Shown here one piece after another: positions 15,880 through 23,738 of a stretch of DNA of 26,051 nt. The stretch's first letter is position 1, and each line of letters starts with the position of its first letter. The notes under the pieces were generated by a model. The model made no database searches and was not told the origin of the DNA. It saw only the letters and a program-made list of their open reading frames with translations. Source of the DNA: J054 sp051008735 (GTDB lineage Bacteria > Pseudomonadota > Gammaproteobacteria > Steroidobacterales > GCA-2729495); contig JBPCXH010000063.1 of NCBI GenBank assembly GCA_051008735.1, forward strand, positions 1 to 26,051, in the 5' to 3' direction. Both the position numbers and the translations under genes were made by a program.

Positions 15880-17025
15880 TCAGTCGCCAAGCTCCATCAG
15901 TTCAACGCTGCCTTCTGTCACCCGGGTAGCTTGCTGACCGTCAGGGCCCGTGCGAGTCGTTGTCCGCAGAATCCCCTCGTCTGTCCGTTCGGTTATTACG
16001 GCGGTACTCGCCACGCGACCATCCGGCAGAGTCGTCACCGTATCGCGTGTGACGATACCGGCATCAGGATCTGCGCTTCGTACACTCTCGGTGGTAAAAA
16101 CCTCTCCATCCGGACCAGTCCGTGTGACGCTGCGAGCCTTTCCCTCGTCGGTTTTTTGACTAATGACAGAGGTACTGGCTGTACGACCATCCGGCAATGT
16201 CGTGACGGTGTCCCGGGTACGGCTGGCATTCTGAGAATCACGACTGACCGTTGTGTCACGACTCACGCTCTGACCATCGGGACCGGTGCGAGTTGAATTC
16301 CGGGTAAAGCCATCGTCAGTTCGCTGGCGCGTACTCGAAGCAGTCGCTGAACGCCCATCAGGCAGCGTCGTCACGCTGTCCCGAGTTCGGGTGCCGATCT
16401 CCGCATCTCGGCTGACCGTGGTATCCCGATTTATAGTCTGACCATCGGGGCCAGTACGAGTTGAATTCCGGGTAAAGCCATCATCAGTTCGCTGGCGCGT
16501 ACTCGAAGCAGTGGCTGAACGCCCATCGGGCAACGTCGTCACGCTGTCCCGAGTCTGGGTGCCGTTATCCCGATCACGGGTGACCGTGGTGTCGCGCGTT
16601 TTTTCTCGACCATTGGGGCCGGTGCGAGTGGAACTTCGGGTGAAACCATCATCAGTTCGCTGCCGGGTACTCGACGAAGTAGCCGTCCTCCCGTCAGCAT
16701 CAGTCCGAGTGCGTTCCCGAGTGCGGGTACCGGCATCACGATCCCAGCTACCCTGCTCGGAGCGCGTGCGTTGCTGACCACCCGGCCCGCTGGCTGTAGA
16801 CTCGCGCTTGTAGCTACCTTGCCGTGATGCGCGTCTGCCCTCGCCCCTGCGGGCTGCTCCACTATGACCGCGCGCCGAGCCCTGGCGACCCGCCTGTCGC
16901 CCGTTTTTCGCCGCCAATACAATGTTGTCGCTATCGGCCGGCAGGGCACTCACCGGATAGGTGAAGCCAGCCACCAGAATTATTGTCGCACCAATGCCGA
17001 GACTGCCGTGAATGACCGCTTTCAT
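15880..17025 (-). CDS. exported tandem-repeat protein, Thr/Arg/Asp-rich, function unknown
   Basis: This 381-residue protein has a hydrophobic N-terminal segment (residues 5-27, likely signal peptide), a basic Arg/Gly-rich stretch (40-75) and then five 56-residue repeats from about residue 105 to 369. Each repeat holds one TTLPDGR (163, 219, 275, 331; a variant RTDADGR at 107) and one TRTGPDG (133 as TRTGPNG, 189, 245, 301, 357), so PDG turns recur every 27 or 29 residues. This alternating pattern suggests a beta-rich repeat fold, loosely like YD/RHS-type repeats but without their tyrosines. GGAG 7 bases before the ATG supports the start. I do not recognise a named family. Cell-surface or periplasmic structure is the most that can be inferred. 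Confidence 0.75.
   Translation of the reverse strand: MKAVIHGSLGIGATIILVAGFTYPVSALPADSDNIVLAAKNGRQAGRQGSARGHSGAARRGEGRRASRQGSYKRESTASGPGGQQRTRSEQGSWDRDAGTRTRERTRTDADGRTATSSSTRQRTDDGFTRSSTRTGPNGREKTRDTTVTRDRDNGTQTRDSVTTLPDGRSATASSTRQRTDDGFTRNSTRTGPDGQTINRDTTVSRDAEIGTRTRDSVTTLPDGRSATASSTRQRTDDGFTRNSTRTGPDGQSVSRDTTVSRDSQNASRTRDTVTTLPDGRTASTSVISQKTDEGKARSVTRTGPDGEVFTTESVRSADPDAGIVTRDTVTTLPDGRVASTAVITERTDEGILRTTTRTGPDGQQATRVTEGSVELMELGD
15919..16713 (-). repeat. 168-bp in-frame tandem repeats, about five copies
   Basis: The coding sequence repeats with a 168-bp period. The central copies are nearly identical at the DNA level: the block beginning TGACCATCGG at 16271 recurs at 16439 with few changes over about 110 bases, including GAGTTGAATTCCGGGTAAAG in both. 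Outer copies are more diverged. This points to recent duplication or gene conversion in the middle of the array. Confidence 0.85.
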
Positions 17026-17125
17026 ACTCTAACTCCGTCGTTTGCCGGTATTCCCGGCCAGTGAAACTGCCGCCTGCTGCGGCACATGGAGTACTAAACG
17101 TCGTTCGCGACCCTTGGTTGACAGG

Positions 17126-17192
17126 CCTGACTGCCCAGCGTCAGGACGAAACTGCCAAAGTGACATTTATTCTTCATCTGTTTAACGCGTTA
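17126..17192. promoter_or_regulatory. candidate regulatory dyads between the repeat-protein gene and the carotenoid oxygenase gene
   Basis: CCTGAC (17126-17131) and GTCAGG (17140-17145) form an inverted repeat with an 8-bp gap, just after a TTGACA at 17118-17123 that lacks a good -10 box. TAACGCGTTA at 17183-17192 is a perfect 10-bp palindrome. They lie in a 212-bp divergent gap and could be operator sites for either gene; this is sequence-only inference. Confidence 0.3.
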
Positions 17193-17237
17193 GAGTGAAC
17201 CCATAGTCCCAGAGAAGTTTTGTATTGGAGCACTGCG

Positions 17238-18740
17238 ATGGCCTGGCGAAAACTGCCTCTGTCAGCCGCTGACTGGCCAGCCCTGGAGCACAACCCGGCT
17301 CCCTGGGCAGGCCTGTTGTCTTCACTGCCGGATGAAATGGACTACCGCTGCGAAATCGAGGGCCGGCTGCCGGCCCTGCATGGGAGCCTGTATCGCATCG
17401 GGCCCGGACTGTACGACCGGGGACCGGACCGCAAACGCATGATGCTGGATGGAGATGGCATGGTGCAGGCTCTGGACCTGGCAGATGGATCAGCCCGTTT
17501 CCGCAATCGCTTCGTGCGCACGGCCAAATTTGAGGCAGAGGAAAAAGCAGGACGGTTTATCCACCCTACTTTCTCCACCCATGGTTCAGGCCCACTGCGT
17601 CATAACCTGGGCATTAACATTGTGAACCAGGCAAACACGACAGTGATTGAGTGGGCCGGGCGTATCTTTGCTTTCGATGAAGGGCAACGGCCCTACGAAC
17701 TGGACCATCGCCTGGAAACACTCGGTGAACGTAGCCTGGATGCTCAGCAGGCCAAGCTACGGTACTGGGCACACTGGAAACTGGATGCGGCACATCAACG
17801 CCTGCACCTGCTCTCCATGGTGGCGGGCCCGAAACCGGCCGCCCATGTGGTGAGCCTCGATCTGAGCGGAAAAATCACCGAGCGCCAGACCATACCCCTG
17901 CCGCGCAGCGTTTATATCCACGACTGGTTTGTGACTGGCGGTCACTTTGTATTCTTACTCCATCCGGCATTTATTTCCCTGCCGCGAATGCTGAAAATTG
18001 CCGCGGGCCGCGAGACCTTCGCTCATGCCATCGAGTGGCGCCCGGAAAAAGGTTCCCTGCTCACTATCGCGCCGCGCGACGGGGGTGAGCCCCGAACTAT
18101 TGAAGTCGAACCCTGCTGGATGTGGCACGCCATCAACGCCTTCGATGACGGTCCCGATATTGTCCTAGATTTCATCGGCGGCGATATGGGCGGGGGTCTG
18201 GGCGACGAGGCCTCACCTCTGTTCGAAATCATGCAGGGGAAGGAGCCGGTTATGCCCTCCGAGCCGATCAATCTGCCCAGGCGTCTGCGAGTAAAGCCCG
18301 GGCAGGCTGCCGTCGAGGAAAAAACCTTGGCGGGCGGCGCAAATTTCGAATTACCTTGCGTGTCTGCCACCGAACGCGGCCTCCCCTATAGCCAGGCCTA
18401 CATGATCCAGGCCGATGCCGGCGCGGTATTCGCCCATAGCCTTTGCGAACTGGACGGCCAGAGCCTGGCCACACGCAGCTACGACTTCGGGCCGCAGGCC
18501 TTCTGTTCGGAACCGGTCATTTGTGATGCTATGGAAGGAGAAGCCGGGCGCTATCTAATCACACAAATCTATGACGCAAGCAGCAAACGCAGCTATTTTG
18601 CGGTGATGGATCGTAGTGACTTCATGGCGGGTCCTGTTGCCCGGATTCACCTGCGACATCACGTACCCCTGAGCTTCCATGGCTTCTGGTCCCCGGGCTC
18701 GCCGGTCGAGGCTCGCGCATCTGACTTATCGCAGGCATAA
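17238..18740 (+). CDS. carotenoid oxygenase family (RPE65-like) non-heme iron dioxygenase
   Basis: This 500-residue protein matches carotenoid cleavage oxygenases in length and motifs: LYRIGPGLYD near the N-terminus, DGDGMV (71-76), and four candidate iron-binding histidines: His179 in AHWKLD, His228 in YIHDWF, His297 in MWHAIN and His481 in SFHGFW. Such enzymes cleave a C=C bond of carotenoids, apocarotenoids or stilbenes with O2. Cytoplasmic, no signal peptide. The ATG at 17238 has GGAG 7 bases upstream and is preferred over a TTG at 17220. No carotenoid synthesis genes are in the window, so the substrate is open. The next gene starts 31 bp downstream on the same strand and may be co-transcribed. 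Confidence 0.88.
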   Translation: MAWRKLPLSAADWPALEHNPAPWAGLLSSLPDEMDYRCEIEGRLPALHGSLYRIGPGLYDRGPDRKRMMLDGDGMVQALDLADGSARFRNRFVRTAKFEAEEKAGRFIHPTFSTHGSGPLRHNLGINIVNQANTTVIEWAGRIFAFDEGQRPYELDHRLETLGERSLDAQQAKLRYWAHWKLDAAHQRLHLLSMVAGPKPAAHVVSLDLSGKITERQTIPLPRSVYIHDWFVTGGHFVFLLHPAFISLPRMLKIAAGRETFAHAIEWRPEKGSLLTIAPRDGGEPRTIEVEPCWMWHAINAFDDGPDIVLDFIGGDMGGGLGDEASPLFEIMQGKEPVMPSEPINLPRRLRVKPGQAAVEEKTLAGGANFELPCVSATERGLPYSQAYMIQADAGAVFAHSLCELDGQSLATRSYDFGPQAFCSEPVICDAMEGEAGRYLITQIYDASSKRSYFAVMDRSDFMAGPVARIHLRHHVPLSFHGFWSPGSPVEARASDLSQA

Positions 18741-18771
18741 TTTGGCAATATTTGCCTCGCGGAGATCTAAC

Positions 18772-19581
18772 ATGCTGTCAATCAAACATGAACTGGTTCC
18801 CTCGCTGCTAGTCAGCCTGACCCTGGGCGCCAGCCTGATGGCGAATGCAGAAGGAACACTCAATCTCTCCGTCTCCGAGAAAGCATACGTCTCGAAAAAC
18901 CAGGTCATGCGGCTGTGTATCGACCCCAATTGGCTCCCTTATGAAGGCTTAACAGCCGAGGGTGAGTACACAGGCCTGATCCCGGAGTATATGAGCGAGT
19001 TTGAATCGCGGACCGGTTTAAACTTTGAAGTGGTGCGAACTGCCAACTGGGAAGAAACCTGGGAACTGGTCACCGAGGGTGGCTGTGATGTGGTCTCAGC
19101 TGTGAATCAGACTCAGGCGCGGGCACCGTACCTGAGTTTCACCGACCCATACATTACGGAACCGTCGGTAATAGTCACCAAGGCTGATCGTATGGATATT
19201 ACCCAAATGGGTGATTTGAAGGGCAAACGCCTCGCTGTTGTGGCCGGCTACGCCCTGGATGAAAAAGTTTCATTGGATTTTCCGAGCATCGAACGCGTTG
19301 AGGCTATGGACCTGGCAGAAGGACTGGCCCAGGTGGAAGCAGGCACTGTAGATGCCCTGGCAGGCTCCAAGTTCATGATGGAAACTTTCCTGGCGAGCCC
19401 GGCTTACCAGGACCTGCGTATCGTCAACGAGGCCCGGTATCTCTACTCACTCCGTGTCGGCATTGGTCGCAGCAGTTCCCAGGCCTATACAATTCTGAAC
19501 AAGGCAGTGAAGTCCCTGGATGGAGCCACCCACGAAGCGATACGTGGGCGCTATGCAGCCAGCATGGCGGACGGCGAGTAA
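18772..19581 (+). CDS. periplasmic solute-binding family 3 protein (stand-alone sensor-type domain)
   Basis: This 269-residue protein has a signal peptide (about 1-26, ending MANAEG) and a single SBP_bac_3-type domain. The opening LSVSEKAYVSKNQVMRLCID followed by PNWLPYEG resembles the Venus-flytrap sensor domains of BvgS/EvgS-type kinases and of many diguanylate cyclases more than classical amino-acid binding proteins. Unlike those, nothing follows: no transmembrane helix, kinase or GGDEF domain. No ABC permease or ATPase gene is adjacent. The ATG at 18772 has GGAG 7 bases upstream; frames open further upstream overlap the oxygenase gene and are not used. Possibly it binds a small ligand and signals to a separate membrane partner; ligand unknown. 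Confidence 0.8.
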   Translation: MLSIKHELVPSLLVSLTLGASLMANAEGTLNLSVSEKAYVSKNQVMRLCIDPNWLPYEGLTAEGEYTGLIPEYMSEFESRTGLNFEVVRTANWEETWELVTEGGCDVVSAVNQTQARAPYLSFTDPYITEPSVIVTKADRMDITQMGDLKGKRLAVVAGYALDEKVSLDFPSIERVEAMDLAEGLAQVEAGTVDALAGSKFMMETFLASPAYQDLRIVNEARYLYSLRVGIGRSSSQAYTILNKAVKSLDGATHEAIRGRYAASMADGE

Positions 19582-19601
19582 CAGAGCCCTGGGTCAGCCA
19601 A

Positions 19602-20807
19602 TCAGCGGTCTGACCAGGCCGGGAAGGGATAGAGGATGGGTTCGCGGGCGAAGTTTTCCGGGTAAACCAGCTCTCGCCGCCCATTCTGCCACTGCAGAAT
19701 GAAAATCGGCTTTCCGATCTGCAACCCGGTTTCATCGACCCTGTAGGGCCCTAGCAGGGAACGGAAGCTCATGTTGCGCAGCTGATCGCGGTACTCATCC
19801 GTAGAGCTATCACGTCCAGCAAGACGCGCGGCAGCTTCCACCACCTGGCCACTCGCATAAGCCCCCGCTGCGGGATAACTTGGATTTCGGCCGTTCCGTT
19901 TCTTGAAGCGGAAAGAAAAGTCGAAAGCGCCCGGCATATGCTGACCACGCTGCCACTGGCTGGTAGCCAGAACGCCTTCAGCGTTATTAATCCCGACCAT
20001 AGAACCGAAATCATAAAGAGCCGGCCCGAAACTAAAGACCATGATGTCCGGAGAAAAATCCAGGGACTTAGCTTCCTTCAACAGAGCAACGGAATCGTTC
20101 AGGTAGGAACCGAAAATCACCACCTCGGGGCGAACTGACTTCATGCCGTCAATCAGGCTCTTGAAGTCCTCCGCACGGGCATTGTTGCGGCTGTATGACT
20201 GCTCGAAAACCAGCTCAAGGCCGTAGCCTGCCACCTGGGACCTGACGCCCTCGGCGATGCTCGTCGGCGCCTCATTATCCGCATGGCCCATCGCCACACG
20301 CTGCAATCCCTTTTCCTGGGCCAGGGCCAAAATCGGCCGCATGATTTCCGGTGCCGGTGTGTATAGCCCAAAAACATTTCGGAAGCCGCGCTCAAAAATT
20401 TCCAGAGCGGTTCCAGTCACCACAATCGGGAAATCATATCGCTCGGTCACTTCAGTCACTGCCAGGGTCAGGGGCGTCCCATAAGGCCCTACCAGCAGAT
20501 CCACCTTATCCTCGACAATCAGTTTCTCGTAGAGTCGCGCCGCAGTATCCCGGTCAGACTCATCGTCATAAACAACGAGTTCCACCGTTCGGCCGCTGGC
20601 GCCGCCACGACCATTGAGATCTTCAATGAACATTTCCATGCCCTGCAGCATCTCAATACCGAAATCGGCATATTTACCCGTCTGCGACATGGTCGCACCA
20701 ATCTTGACGGTGTGATTATCAGCCATCGCCCAGGTGGGCAGGACCAATAGCGCGACAAAAGCCAGCCCTTTAAAAAGCATCCGTTTAGTAGTCATCCGAT
20801 TTCGCAT
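19602..20807 (-). CDS. type-1 periplasmic binding protein (LivJ-like, amino-acid ABC type)
   Basis: This 401-residue protein has a signal peptide (ending WAMADN, about residue 29) and a periplasmic binding protein type 1 fold: VKIGATMSQTGKYADFG, ELVVYDDESD, VDLLVGPYGTPLT and SYPAAGAYASGQVV are all family blocks of branched-chain amino-acid or similar ligand receptors. No LivHMGF transporter genes are close, so it may be an orphan receptor or may serve a transporter elsewhere. It is the last gene of a leftward operon, starting only 2 bp after the mlaA-like stop. Its own stop is 20 bp from the stop of the convergent solute-binding gene. An internal ATG at 20795 is an alternative start. Confidence 0.85.
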   Translation of the reverse strand: MRNRMTTKRMLFKGLAFVALLVLPTWAMADNHTVKIGATMSQTGKYADFGIEMLQGMEMFIEDLNGRGGASGRTVELVVYDDESDRDTAARLYEKLIVEDKVDLLVGPYGTPLTLAVTEVTERYDFPIVVTGTALEIFERGFRNVFGLYTPAPEIMRPILALAQEKGLQRVAMGHADNEAPTSIAEGVRSQVAGYGLELVFEQSYSRNNARAEDFKSLIDGMKSVRPEVVIFGSYLNDSVALLKEAKSLDFSPDIMVFSFGPALYDFGSMVGINNAEGVLATSQWQRGQHMPGAFDFSFRFKKRNGRNPSYPAAGAYASGQVVEAAARLAGRDSSTDEYRDQLRNMSFRSLLGPYRVDETGLQIGKPIFILQWQNGRRELVYPENFAREPILYPFPAWSDR

Positions 20808-20809
20808 GC

Positions 20810-21589
20810 CTACTTCTCCACATCCAGTTGGCGCTTAGTCGCGGCTAACAAACGCACAAGTTCATATTCAAAAGGTGAGGTTGTACTGTGATAGCGGAAC
20901 GCCACCCGATCCCGGGCATCCAGGGTTTGCAGTATCACGCGAACCGCGTTTCGCTCGGCCGTATAACCATCATCGTCGCTGAGAATCTGGTCCCAGATAT
21001 AATTCTGTAACAAGGTATCCGGAATCAGACCTACGGCATCACGCAGGTTCGACGGGCCGTACAGAGGCAACACGACATAGGGTCCGGTTCCCACGCCCCA
21101 GCGCCCCAGAGTCTGGCCAAAATCCTCCTGATACTTGGGTAACTCCATCGCCGACGCCGCATCAATGGTACCCAGCAAACCAAAGGTCAGATTTGCTGCC
21201 ACGCGGACCGTGGTGTGTCCGGCCTGCTTGGGCTTGAACTGCAACAACTGGTTCGCGAAGGTGACCACATCACCGACGGTATCAAAAATATTCCTGAACC
21301 CCGTGCGCATGAACTGCGGGAAAATGAACCGATAGCCACGAACCGCCGGCAACAACACCCACCGATCGGCACGGGAGTTGAAATTGTAAATGCGGCGATT
21401 CAGGCCTTCCCAGGGGTCGCTGACCGCGCTCAACGGCTGCACCCTTGGGTCGATCATCCGCTCGGCAATGAATAGCGGTTCCTCGGGTTCGCCTTCCGTC
21501 TTCAGCTTGGTACTGCAACCGGTCAGACTCAGCATGACAGCCAAGGCAGACAGCACGCCTAGACGCTGATAACCAAGAAGCTTGCTCAT
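20810..21589 (-). CDS. mlaA: MlaA/VacJ family outer-membrane lipoprotein
   Basis: This 259-residue lipoprotein has a lipobox LTGC (Cys25) and the MlaA signatures DPWEGLNRRIYNFN (58-71) and EDFGQTLGRWGVGTGPYVVL (155-174), followed by PLYGPSNLRDAVG. MlaA sits in the outer membrane with a porin and removes misplaced phospholipids from the outer leaflet toward the MlaC-MlaFEDB system; those partners are not in the window. Asp/Ser after Cys+1 favours outer-membrane sorting (Cys-Ser here). Its ATG overlaps the stop of the upstream alpha/beta hydrolase by 4 bp (ATGA), implying translational coupling, and the binding-protein gene follows after 2 bp. The coupling to a hydrolase suggests joint phospholipid handling, which is inference. 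Confidence 0.9.
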   Translation of the reverse strand: MSKLLGYQRLGVLSALAVMLSLTGCSTKLKTEGEPEEPLFIAERMIDPRVQPLSAVSDPWEGLNRRIYNFNSRADRWVLLPAVRGYRFIFPQFMRTGFRNIFDTVGDVVTFANQLLQFKPKQAGHTTVRVAANLTFGLLGTIDAASAMELPKYQEDFGQTLGRWGVGTGPYVVLPLYGPSNLRDAVGLIPDTLLQNYIWDQILSDDDGYTAERNAVRVILQTLDARDRVAFRYHSTTSPFEYELVRLLAATKRQLDVEK

Positions 21590-22863
21590 TTCCAGCCCTC
21601 CGTGAAGAAGGCCTGAATGTCGCGGATATTGTCCCGATAACTCAGGTTGCCCAGGTGGCCCCCGTGAGGATAGATGATGGCCCGATCACCCAGCACCTCT
21701 GGAAAAAAGTCTATCTGGCCGGGCTCAAGAATAATGTCATCGCGGTTATGCACGACACCGATGTAATCCGCGTCCCGCAGGAATCCCTGGATGGATATCA
21801 GGGTCTGGCGTTCCGCCAGGGCCTGTCGGGTTAACGAGGGCTCTTTGGCCTGATAAAAAGGAAAATACATCTCGTGGTAATAGTCGGTGAAACCCGTCCG
21901 AACGGTGACCTGGGAGAATCGGGTCAGGGATGTACTGCGATTCAGTTTTGCATTGGCCGGAATGGCAAAGCCGAACCGCGTCACGATGTCAGAAGTCGCG
22001 ATCAGATTACTGGCTGAAATCCTGAAGGCGGCCCCGATAAGACCAGCCAGTTCGTCGGGACCGGGCGGATTCTGCTGGAATGCTTTAAAGAAGAGGGTTT
22101 CATCAAAAGCCACCGTATCCGACTCGTTGTAGGCAGCACTGACCTGAGCTACCAGCTTTTGGAAAAACGCCGGGAAATTATCAATGCCGCCGGGGACGCT
22201 TTCGATCATGCGGTCCAGCCGCGACACCGAACTGTACATGGACAACGGAGGGTTGATCATCAGGACCTTGGAAAAATTGAAGTCGCCGCGTTCTTTATCA
22301 AGTTTCGCCACGAAGGCCGAATGAATACCGCCGAGGCTATAGCCCGTCAGGCCATAGCCAGTAATCCGATCCCGGTTGCGGCGACTAAAATCATCGCGCA
22401 CACCTTGCATAACGCGGTAAAGGTCTTCTGCGTCGATCGACAAATAACCCGGCACACCGGTGCTGCCCGCAGCCGTAATGAACCCCGCCTGGCTGGGCGA
22501 AGACAAACCAACGACATGATAGCCAGATTCGTAGAGCGCCCCCATCAACAGCCTGTTGTTCGTGGCGTCATGGCTGGCGCCCGTTCCGGCAATTACAAAT
22601 ACCAGCGGCGCTGGCTTACGCTGCATGGCGAACAAATAGGGAATACGCCAGTTGTACCAGAGTGCGTCCGGTATCTCCCGATCAACGGTTTTGTCCAGAT
22701 ACCCGGTACGAAATTTGACTTCGGGTATCTGGGCACGGAGTTCGGGAACGGGCACACCCACCACCGTCGCCTGGAATGGATTGGTAATGGGATAGTCATA
22801 GGCCGCTGCAGGTACGGCAAATAAAAGCCCCACCACAACGCCGAAAATCAGCGATTTATGCAC
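21586..22863 (-). CDS. exported alpha/beta hydrolase (serine hydrolase)
   Basis: With a GTG start at 22863 this is a 425-residue protein with a signal peptide (KSLIFGVVVGLLFAVPAAAY, cleaved about residue 21). Hydrolase marks are VFVIAGTGASHDA (88-100), the nucleophile elbow GYSLGG with Ser176 and a C-terminal YPHGGHLGN with candidate catalytic His400 or His403. Frames open further upstream (to 22992) would lack the signal peptide at the N-terminus and would begin upstream of the predicted promoter, so they are rejected. It is the first gene of an operon with mlaA (4-bp overlap) and a binding protein. A periplasmic esterase or phospholipase-like role is plausible but unproven. Confidence 0.8.
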   Translation of the reverse strand: MHKSLIFGVVVGLLFAVPAAAYDYPITNPFQATVVGVPVPELRAQIPEVKFRTGYLDKTVDREIPDALWYNWRIPYLFAMQRKPAPLVFVIAGTGASHDATNNRLLMGALYESGYHVVGLSSPSQAGFITAAGSTGVPGYLSIDAEDLYRVMQGVRDDFSRRNRDRITGYGLTGYSLGGIHSAFVAKLDKERGDFNFSKVLMINPPLSMYSSVSRLDRMIESVPGGIDNFPAFFQKLVAQVSAAYNESDTVAFDETLFFKAFQQNPPGPDELAGLIGAAFRISASNLIATSDIVTRFGFAIPANAKLNRSTSLTRFSQVTVRTGFTDYYHEMYFPFYQAKEPSLTRQALAERQTLISIQGFLRDADYIGVVHNRDDIILEPGQIDFFPEVLGDRAIIYPHGGHLGNLSYRDNIRDIQAFFTEGWK

Positions 22864-22954
22864 TTCGGGATTCCCCCCAGTCGAATCGGCCCATATGGAT
22901 AAAACCACGGTGGCCACCACCTCTGCCCGGGCCTCGCCTCGGCCACAAGCGTGA

Positions 22955-22984
22955 ATTATACGAGCCTGCAATGCTGCAGTTAAA
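22955..22984 (-). promoter_or_regulatory. candidate promoter of the hydrolase-mlaA-binding protein operon
   Basis: On the minus strand a perfect TATAAT (22955-22960) is preceded by TTTAAC (22979-22984) across an 18-bp spacer. The spacer contains an inverted repeat CTGCA/TGCAG with a 4-base centre (22966-22979), a possible repressor site. The GTG start lies about 92 bp downstream. Confidence 0.5.
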
Positions 22985-23080
22985 CAAGCCATTCAAAGCA
23001 GGTCAATATGCCCAGGGTGCTCCGCCCCCCCCATCAGGCCCTCCGAACTTATTGATCTAGGCCAATTCGGACCTGCCAGG

Positions 23081-23635
23081 CTAAATTGCGCTCCGCGGGC
23101 GCGTAAACCACGCCATGACCATCACCATCAATATCCAGCTAAAACCATCGGAAAAAATCATCATCAGCTGGTAGCCATAGGGGAAATCCGACCAAATAAT
23201 GTCGGCAAAGCGTGGGTAGGCGGTATAGGCAATACCAAAGGTTGAGCCGATGGCAACGTGACTCCAGTAGTCTGTTGTATGGCGATTCAACAACAGCATG
23301 GCCAAACCCATAAGGGCACCGATGACCATGCCGTTAAACGTGCCAATGAAAATCTTCAACGGCGACGCATCAGGCGAACCTTCCCGGGTGATGTAGACCG
23401 TTGCGACAGGACCTTCAGCACGCATCTGTGTGCGAATCGCATCACCCGCAATGCGACCGGGCAGGATGTAGGTTCCCGTTTCAGGAAAATGCTCCAGCAA
23501 GGCCTGGCCGGCGGACAAGTCATCACGGGTTTCAGAGACAGTGTAATAAGGCACCGGGCTGATTACGTAAAACGCGACACTCCAGACCCAACTGACTAGA
23601 GCAACCAGAAAACAACCCAGCAAAAATCGCAACAT
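23081..23635 (-). CDS. integral membrane protein, function unknown
   Basis: This 184-residue protein has an N-terminal membrane helix (residues 3-25), a soluble stretch of about 70 residues (YYTVSETRDD to SPLKIF), and three further hydrophobic segments (roughly 98-117, 125-145 and 160-178). The soluble part is probably on the periplasmic side. I do not recognise a family. The ATG at 23635 has GGAG 8 bases upstream and is preferred over the in-frame ATG at 23659. It is on the same strand as the hydrolase operon but 217 bp before it, with a separate promoter between, and diverges from the lipoprotein gene at 23739. Confidence 0.65.
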   Translation of the reverse strand: MLRFLLGCFLVALVSWVWSVAFYVISPVPYYTVSETRDDLSAGQALLEHFPETGTYILPGRIAGDAIRTQMRAEGPVATVYITREGSPDASPLKIFIGTFNGMVIGALMGLAMLLLNRHTTDYWSHVAIGSTFGIAYTAYPRFADIIWSDFPYGYQLMMIFSDGFSWILMVMVMAWFTRPRSAI

Positions 23636-23738
23636 CGTCTTGACTCCGAATGCACACAAAGCCCCGGGGACTCACCTGTAACCCACCGGCGTGAAGGTAT
23701 ATACTTCCACATCAGGGACTTAAATAAAGAAAAAAATA

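Noticed and set aside
15919..16713. Regular repeats considered as a CRISPR array or mobile element
   Set aside because: The period is 168 bp, in frame with a long coding sequence, with no distinct spacers, no cas genes and no terminal inverted repeats.
22159..22824. A 221-codon plus-strand open frame antisense to the exported hydrolase
   Set aside because: Shadow frame; the minus-strand gene has a signal peptide and a GXSXG motif, and a promoter in the right place.
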